The notes under the pieces: generated by a model
Told to the model about the DNA's origin: nothing
Databases searched by the model: none
The model's input: the letters and a program-made list of their open reading frames with translations, nothing else
Position numbers and translations under genes: made by a program
Assembly (NCBI RefSeq): GCF_014648915.1
Contig: NZ_BMSA01000004.1
Location: forward strand, 1-64,000
DNA from: Streptomyces phaeofaciens
GTDB taxonomy: Bacteria > Actinomycetota > Actinomycetes > Streptomycetales > Streptomycetaceae
Direction of reading: 5' to 3'
Length of the DNA: 64,000 nt
Shown: piece after piece, positions 59,225 to 64,000 of the stretch
Position numbering within the stretch: the stretch's first letter is position 1
Layout of the letters: each line of letters opens with the position of its first letter

Positions 59225-60991
59225 ATGCAGATGCTCTCCAGATGGTGTCGGTGGAAGTCAGCCGCCTTCATGGCCACCCTGGCCGCCGCCCTCGCTCTCG
59301 TGACCGGGGCGGGCATCACCCTCGCCAACGCGACGACCGGCAGCTCGCAGACCTCCGCCACGGCCGCTTCGCCGGCCTCGAACGGCACGGTCGCCGGCAT
59401 CCCGCCGGCCATGCCCTGCGCCTCCGTCACGGGACTCGACCTGGCGAGCGCCGTACCGGGCGCACCCTTCGCGTTCACCTCCGCCACCGAGACGAGCGCG
59501 GAGAACAACACCCTCGGCGACTGGGCCGCCTGTGTCGTCAAGGGCGTGATCGCACCGCAGATCCACTTCGAGCTGCGTCTGCCCCGGACGGGCTGGCAGG
59601 CCGACTACCTCCAGCTCGGCTGCGGCGGCCTCTGCGGCAGCGTGAACGCGGGCAGCGCCCCCGCCGCCGCCGGATGTGTTCCCCTGACCGACGGCGCCTT
59701 CGCCGTCGCCTCCAGCGACGAGGGCCACTCCCAGGGCGGCGGGCTCTTCTCCACCGACCCGACGCTGCGCGCGGACTTCGGCTACAAGTCCGACCATCTC
59801 CTCGCCCAGGTGGCGAAGACCGTCATCGAGAAGTACTACGGGCAGGCGGCGACGCACGCCTACTTCGACGGCTGCTCGCAGGGCGGCCATCAGGGACTGA
59901 CCGAGGCCCAGCGCTACCCCGACGACTTCGACGGCATCATCGCCGGCGCCCCGGCCAACAACTTCACCGCCCTCAACACCTTCTCCCACGCGTGGACCGC
60001 CCAGTCGGTCTTCCTCGACGGCGGCCCGGCCACCCTCACCACGGCCGACCTCGCCCCCCTCCACGAGGCGGTCCTCAAGGGCTGCGGCGCCACGGACGGC
60101 GTCGTCACCGACCCACTGGGCTGCACCTGGGACCCGGCGAGCATCACGTGCGAGGCCGGTCGGACCTCCACCGCCTCCGACTTCTGCCTCACCGCCGACC
60201 AGGTCACCACCCTGCGCCGGATCTACTCGGGTCCCACCGACGAACACGGTGAGCTGCTCTACCCCGGCTACCAGCTCCGTGGCTCCGAGCTGAACTGGGC
60301 CGGGATCATCGTGCCCACCACGGCCACGGGCACCACCGGCGACATGAACTTCGTCCGCGAGACCATCCGCTACCAGGTCTTCGACAGCCCCCGGCCGGCC
60401 CTCACCTACAAGGACGTCAAGTTCACGTCGTCCTTCTACAAGAAGATCATGCAGCCCAACGAGGGCATGTACGACGCCACCGACCCCGACCTCAGCGCCT
60501 TCAAGAAGTCCGGCGGCAAGCTGATCCTGTGGCACGGCCTCGGAGACCAGCACATCCCGGCCGTCGGCACCATGGCCTACTACAAGGCCGTACAGAAGGC
60601 CATGGGCGGCGGTTCCCGGACCGAGGACTTCGCCCGGCTGTTCCTGCTCCCGGGCGTCGCGCACTGCGGCGGCGGCCAGGGACCCGGCACCCTCGACGCG
60701 CTGACCGCCATGATCGACTGGGTCACCGAGGGCGAGGCGCCGAGCAGCCTGCTGACCACGTCGGCCGACAGCAGCGGAACGGTCACCGCGAGCCGGCCGG
60801 TCTTCCCCTTCCCCTACGTCGCCGAGAACACCACGGGCGGCCCGGCCGACGAGGCCGGCAGCTACACCCCCGTCCTGTCCGAGGCGGAGGCGAAGCTCAG
60901 CCTGAACTGGCTCGGCTCGTTCCGCTCCGGCTACGAGACGGTGGGCAACTGGGTCCACGGCACATGGGTGGTGACCAAGGGCAAGGCCTGA
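59225..60991 (+). CDS. Secreted tannase/feruloyl esterase family protein
   Basis: A 588-residue exported esterase of the tannase family. A signal peptide covers about residues 1-36. The catalytic serine is in FDGCSQGGHQG (Ser 218), the aspartate in WHGLGDQHIPA and the histidine in LPGVAHCGGG; the Cys next to the Ser and the Cys next to the His match the CS-D-HC disulfide that holds the active site in this family. The lid region (about 250-400) is large. Substrates may be feruloylated plant cell-wall sugars, gallate esters, or PET-like monoesters; not decidable here. ATG 59225 has GGAGA upstream. Confidence 0.94.
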   Translation: MQMLSRWCRWKSAAFMATLAAALALVTGAGITLANATTGSSQTSATAASPASNGTVAGIPPAMPCASVTGLDLASAVPGAPFAFTSATETSAENNTLGDWAACVVKGVIAPQIHFELRLPRTGWQADYLQLGCGGLCGSVNAGSAPAAAGCVPLTDGAFAVASSDEGHSQGGGLFSTDPTLRADFGYKSDHLLAQVAKTVIEKYYGQAATHAYFDGCSQGGHQGLTEAQRYPDDFDGIIAGAPANNFTALNTFSHAWTAQSVFLDGGPATLTTADLAPLHEAVLKGCGATDGVVTDPLGCTWDPASITCEAGRTSTASDFCLTADQVTTLRRIYSGPTDEHGELLYPGYQLRGSELNWAGIIVPTTATGTTGDMNFVRETIRYQVFDSPRPALTYKDVKFTSSFYKKIMQPNEGMYDATDPDLSAFKKSGGKLILWHGLGDQHIPAVGTMAYYKAVQKAMGGGSRTEDFARLFLLPGVAHCGGGQGPGTLDALTAMIDWVTEGEAPSSLLTTSADSSGTVTASRPVFPFPYVAENTTGGPADEAGSYTPVLSEAEAKLSLNWLGSFRSGYETVGNWVHGTWVVTKGKA

Positions 60992-61032
60992 TCGCCCAGC
61001 GGGTGATCGGCTCCCGGGCCCCCGCGACGGCG

Positions 61033-61061
61033 CGGCCTCCCGGCACATCGCCGGGAGGCCG
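61033..61061. terminator. Strong hairpin between convergent genes
   Basis: Perfect 12-bp arms CGGCCTCCCGGC (61033-61044) and GCCGGGAGGCCG (61050-61061) with a 5-nt loop, between the esterase gene and the converging serine hydrolase gene. It can terminate both. Confidence 0.85.
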
Positions 61062-61083
61062 TCGCCTTCGCGGCCATGTCCCC

Positions 61084-62391
61084 TCAGTGCGCGAAGAGGT
61101 CCGCGACGACGACCTTGGCGAGCTCGTTCGCCGGAGCCGTGCCGTCGGGCGACTGGTTGAGGTCGGCGAGCACCACGAGCGTCGCGCGGCGGGCGGGGTC
61201 GTAGCCCATGAAGGCGGTGAATCCGGGGATCTGCCCGTCGTGGCCGATGAAGCCGAGCAGGTTCGCGACGGCGAGGCCGTAGCCCGGGGCGCCGGGCCTG
61301 TCGGAGGTCGGGACGAACGTCAGCCGTTCACGCTGGAGTTCCGGGCTCAGCAGGGTGCCGGTGGCCAGCGCCCGCGCCCAGCGCCGCAGGTCGTCCACGG
61401 TGGAGACGGCGGCGCCCGCCGCCCCGGCCCAGCTCAGGTTGGCGTTGGTGACGTCGTACGGGTCGCCGGCCGACCAGTCGGCCCAGGCCGCATCCCTTCC
61501 GGTCAGCACGGGTGCGGAGAGGCTGTCGACGTTGCTGAGGAACTGGTAGCCGGCCGGGTGCGGGCGGGGGAACGCCGTGCTGGGGTGGTAGCCGGTCTCG
61601 CGCAGGCCCACGGGGCGGAAGATCCGGTGCCGGAACAGTTCGGCCAGCGGCCGGTGGGTGAGCTGCTCGGCGATCAGCCCGAGCAGCACGGTGTTGGTGT
61701 TGGAGTAGTGGAACGCCGTGCCGGGCGGGAAGTACACCGGGTGGCGGAACGCGACGTCGAGCAGTTCCTCGGGGGTCCACTCGCCTGCCGGGTCCCGGTC
61801 GATGCGCTCGTTGAAGCCCGGGTCCTCGGCGTAGTTGTACAGCCCGCTGGTCATCTGCAACAGCTGGCGGATGGTGATGCGCTCGCCGTTGGGCACGCCC
61901 TGCCGGTACGTCGCCACCGGGTCGTCCAGCGACAGCCTGCCCTCCTGCACGAGTTGCAGGACGACCGTGCCGGTGAAGGTCTTGGTGATGCTTCCGACGC
62001 GCAGATGGTCACCGGTGCGCAGGGGCTCGCCGGTGGTGAGGTCGCGCGTTCCCAGGGCGGTGGTCCAGGTCCCCGCCTCCGGCGTGGTGACGGAGACGAC
62101 CGCTCCCGGAATCCGGAGCCGCTGCATGCGGGCGAGCAGATCCTTCGTCAACTGCCCGGCGTACGGGGGCTCGTGGGGGTTCCGCTCGGCGCCGGGCGCG
62201 GCCGCCCGCGCGGTGGCGGGCGCGAGGGCGGGGACGGCCTGCACGGGGGCGGTCGCGCCGAGGACGAGCGCCGTGGCCAGGAGGACCGTGCGCAGGCGAC
62301 GCACGCCGGCCCGGCGCGAGCGGCGACCTGAGCCGAGGGCGGCCGTGGTCGGTGTGTCGCGACGGTCCTGCGCCATCGGTCCAGTGTCCAT
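61084..62391 (-). CDS. Serine hydrolase of the beta-lactamase/D-alanyl-D-alanine carboxypeptidase family
   Basis: A 435-residue exported protein of the class C beta-lactamase-like family (PF00144). A signal or anchor segment at about residues 33-55 is followed by the SxxK motif SITK, the YxN motif YSN (FHYSNTNTVLLG) and, near the C-terminus, HDGQIPGF in place of KTG, as in DD-peptidases of the R61 type. It probably acts on peptidoglycan stem peptides or small esters in the wall. ATG 62391 and ATG 62376 are both possible starts. Confidence 0.92.
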   Translation of the reverse strand: MDTGPMAQDRRDTPTTAALGSGRRSRRAGVRRLRTVLLATALVLGATAPVQAVPALAPATARAAAPGAERNPHEPPYAGQLTKDLLARMQRLRIPGAVVSVTTPEAGTWTTALGTRDLTTGEPLRTGDHLRVGSITKTFTGTVVLQLVQEGRLSLDDPVATYRQGVPNGERITIRQLLQMTSGLYNYAEDPGFNERIDRDPAGEWTPEELLDVAFRHPVYFPPGTAFHYSNTNTVLLGLIAEQLTHRPLAELFRHRIFRPVGLRETGYHPSTAFPRPHPAGYQFLSNVDSLSAPVLTGRDAAWADWSAGDPYDVTNANLSWAGAAGAAVSTVDDLRRWARALATGTLLSPELQRERLTFVPTSDRPGAPGYGLAVANLLGFIGHDGQIPGFTAFMGYDPARRATLVVLADLNQSPDGTAPANELAKVVVADLFAH

Positions 62392-62560
62392 GCCGGGTCC
62401 CGTTCGCCTTGGGGGATGATGCCCGCCTGTGTATCACCGGCCCGTCGACGCCCGGCGGCCTTGCGCTGTCGGTGGGCGCGCCGCTGCCCGGCCCGCTGCC
62501 CGGCCCGCCGGCCCGGGCTCGGCGACCGGAGGACGGCCGGACCGGGGATATCCTCGCGCG

Positions 62561-63544
62561 GTGACGAATCGAGCAGTGGCCGGTGGACTGGGTATCGCGC
62601 GGGTGCTGGCGCACTGCGGGGGCAGCCCGGTGGCGGCCGTGCACTACCTGGCGGGTGCCATCGCCTCCGCTCCGGAGAACCCCGAGCCCTATACGGCTCT
62701 TGCCGAACTGTGGAGGGACAGGCGGCCGGAGCTGGCCGAGGTCGTCCAGGGTGCCGACGCGCCGAGGACGGTACTGGCGCGGTCGTACATCAGCTTCCTC
62801 GAGGGCGACATGGACGACGCGGCGCTGGCGATCGGATCCGTCACGGGTGTGCAGCCCGACACCGCGTGGGCCGAGGCGCCCTGGTTCGGCGATGAACGAT
62901 TTCTCGGTGCGGTGAGTGCCGACGCGCTGGCCGAGGCCGCGATGCGGACGATGGACTACGGGCACGGTCTGGACTCCGACAGCATGCGGGAGAGGTTCCG
63001 GCCCTGGTTCCACGCCATCGACGTGGTCGCGGCCCGCCGGCCCCTGCCGGACGCGTTGGCCAGGATGGCGATCCTGCTGCGGGCCTGCGGTCTCACGGAG
63101 GAGTCGTTCGCCCTGTGCCGGCGGGCGGACTCCGTCGAACGGATCATGCTGACGGAAGTCGTCCGAGCGGGCACCTGGCGCAAGCTGGGCGATCTCGAGC
63201 AGACCGCGGCGGCGTTCGAACGCGCCCTCGCCCTGGACCCGGCCAACTGGTCGCTCCACCTCGACCTGGCCGATGTCCGCGCCGAGCAGGGCGACTTCAC
63301 CGCCGCGGTCCGGCTGACCGACGAGGGTCTGCGGCGGGAGCCGGCCGAACTCACCCTGCGCGCGGCCGGAGCCGCCTACCGGGCACGGCTCACCGGTTCG
63401 CCCGCCGCTCTGGGCGAGCTCATCGAACTGGCGCCGAAGCTGCCGAACGGCTCCTACCGAGGCCTGCTGATCGACCACGCGTGCGCGGGGCCCGCGCTGC
63501 CCGCCGACCTGGTGGCGGCGGCCCGGAGCATCCTGGACACCTGA
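62561..63544 (+). CDS. Tetratricopeptide-repeat-containing protein
   Basis: A 327-residue helical protein. Repeats such as SPVAAVHYLAGAIASAPENPEPYTALAELW near the start and GDLEQTAAAFERALALDPANWSLHLDLADVRAEQGDF near residue 230 carry the TPR Ala/Gly/Pro pattern. No catalytic or membrane segment is present. GTG 62561 fits the first helix, but its ribosome site is weak. It likely mediates protein contacts; the partner is unknown. Convergent with the partial gene at the window end. Confidence 0.85.
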   Translation: MTNRAVAGGLGIARVLAHCGGSPVAAVHYLAGAIASAPENPEPYTALAELWRDRRPELAEVVQGADAPRTVLARSYISFLEGDMDDAALAIGSVTGVQPDTAWAEAPWFGDERFLGAVSADALAEAAMRTMDYGHGLDSDSMRERFRPWFHAIDVVAARRPLPDALARMAILLRACGLTEESFALCRRADSVERIMLTEVVRAGTWRKLGDLEQTAAAFERALALDPANWSLHLDLADVRAEQGDFTAAVRLTDEGLRREPAELTLRAAGAAYRARLTGSPAALGELIELAPKLPNGSYRGLLIDHACAGPALPADLVAAARSILDT

Positions 63545-63566
63545 CGCTCCGGTGCGGACGGCCACC

Positions 63567-63597
63567 GCCCCCGGGGCCGAGCGACAACCCCGGGGGC
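63567..63597. terminator. Perfect GC hairpin between convergent genes
   Basis: Arms GCCCCCGGGG (63567-63576) and CCCCGGGGGC (63588-63597) with an 11-nt loop, between the TPR gene and the partial gene at the right edge. Confidence 0.8.
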
Positions 63598-63631
63598 AAG
63601 AGCGGCGCGCGGCCGCCCACGGTGTGGGGTG

Positions 63632-64000
63632 TCAGCCGCTCGCGAGGGCGAACACGTGGAGGTCCGCCTGGTGGGGGAGCTTCACACTGGTGATCGTCCT
63701 TCCCTCCGGAGCCGAGAACGGCTTGGTGGCGAACACATAGGTGGCCACCGGGTCCTTGTCCGCGCCCGCGACATTGCGGTACGCGCTCCGGGCGACGACC
63801 ACGTTGCCGTACTGGACGGTGCCGCCGCCCCCGCCGACGGTCCAGTCCGTGAAGGAGAGGTCGACCGAGTCGGTGGCGCCGTCGGAGTAGGTGACCGTGG
63901 CGGTGGTCCGCTGGTTGCCGTTGACCGCGCTGCCGACGAAGGACAACTTCGTGGCTCCGGACGGGAGGCCGAGTGTCTGGTCGGTGGCGGAGACGTTGTC
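63632..64000 (-). CDS. C-terminal end of a secreted glycosidase-type protein (partial)
   Basis: The last 122 residues of a protein whose start lies beyond the window. It is an all-beta domain: DNVSATDQTLGLPSGATKL, TTATVTYSDGATDSVDLSFTDW and TSVKLPHQADLHVFALASG. I recall this ending from large Streptomyces glycosidases, including GH92-type alpha-mannosidases, where it forms an accessory beta-sandwich. The catalytic part is not visible, so the enzyme family is uncertain. The frame is open to the last base of the window. Confidence 0.8.
   Translation of the reverse strand, partial: DNVSATDQTLGLPSGATKLSFVGSAVNGNQRTTATVTYSDGATDSVDLSFTDWTVGGGGGTVQYGNVVVARSAYRNVAGADKDPVATYVFATKPFSAPEGRTITSVKLPHQADLHVFALASG

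Overview
The window is chromosomal DNA from a Streptomyces or very close relative. GC content is very high with strong third-position GC bias, GTG and TTG starts are common, and the gene families are typical of the genus: an SsgA-like cell-division protein, a SpoIIE-type phosphatase, an AfsR-like SARP regulator, secreted glycoside hydrolases with RICIN or CBM3 modules, many lipoproteins, a sugar ABC importer without its own ATPase, and paired TetR, GntR and ECF regulators. I saw no rRNA, tRNA, CRISPR array, integrase or intact insertion sequence.

Layout. 1-3.8 kb: a short-chain dehydrogenase divergent from a TetR regulator with two palindromic operators, then a secreted GH30 glycosidase. 3.9-11.3 kb: a signalling block made of an FHA-flavin monooxygenase fusion, a membrane Ser/Thr kinase and a divergent AfsR-like SARP-NB-ARC-TPR activator. 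11.6-15 kb: an ECF sigma factor, a short-chain dehydrogenase pseudogene with an internal deletion, an aldo/keto reductase and a lipoprotein. 15.2-17.3 kb: a two-gene RNA-repair operon (Rnl1-like ligase plus kinase-phosphatase). 17.4-30 kb: pentapeptide-repeat, PAP2, SsgA-like, SpoIIE and FG-GAP proteins. 30.2-34.1 kb: a MOSC-ferredoxin reductase fusion, a PfpI-family protein and a GlxA-type regulator.

34.2-39 kb: a TetR gene divergent from a four-gene operon (two metallo-beta-lactamase-fold proteins, an NTF2-like protein and a reductase-glyoxalase fusion), with a clear promoter and duplicated operator between them. 39.2-51.4 kb: mixed single genes, ending in an ECF41-type sigma factor beside an FAD oxidoreductase whose promoter matches the ECF41 consensus as I remember it, then a decayed arsenite-permease remnant. 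51.5-58.9 kb: an amino-sugar or chitin-oligomer locus (CBM3-GH16, GH20, two permeases, binding protein, GntR). 59.2-64 kb: a tannase-type esterase, a penicillin-binding-protein-like serine hydrolase, a TPR protein and the end of a glycosidase that leaves the window.

The best candidates for under-described biology are the kinase, FHA-monooxygenase and SARP block, the RNA-repair pair, and the TetR-controlled operon at 34-39 kb, whose substrate is not evident.
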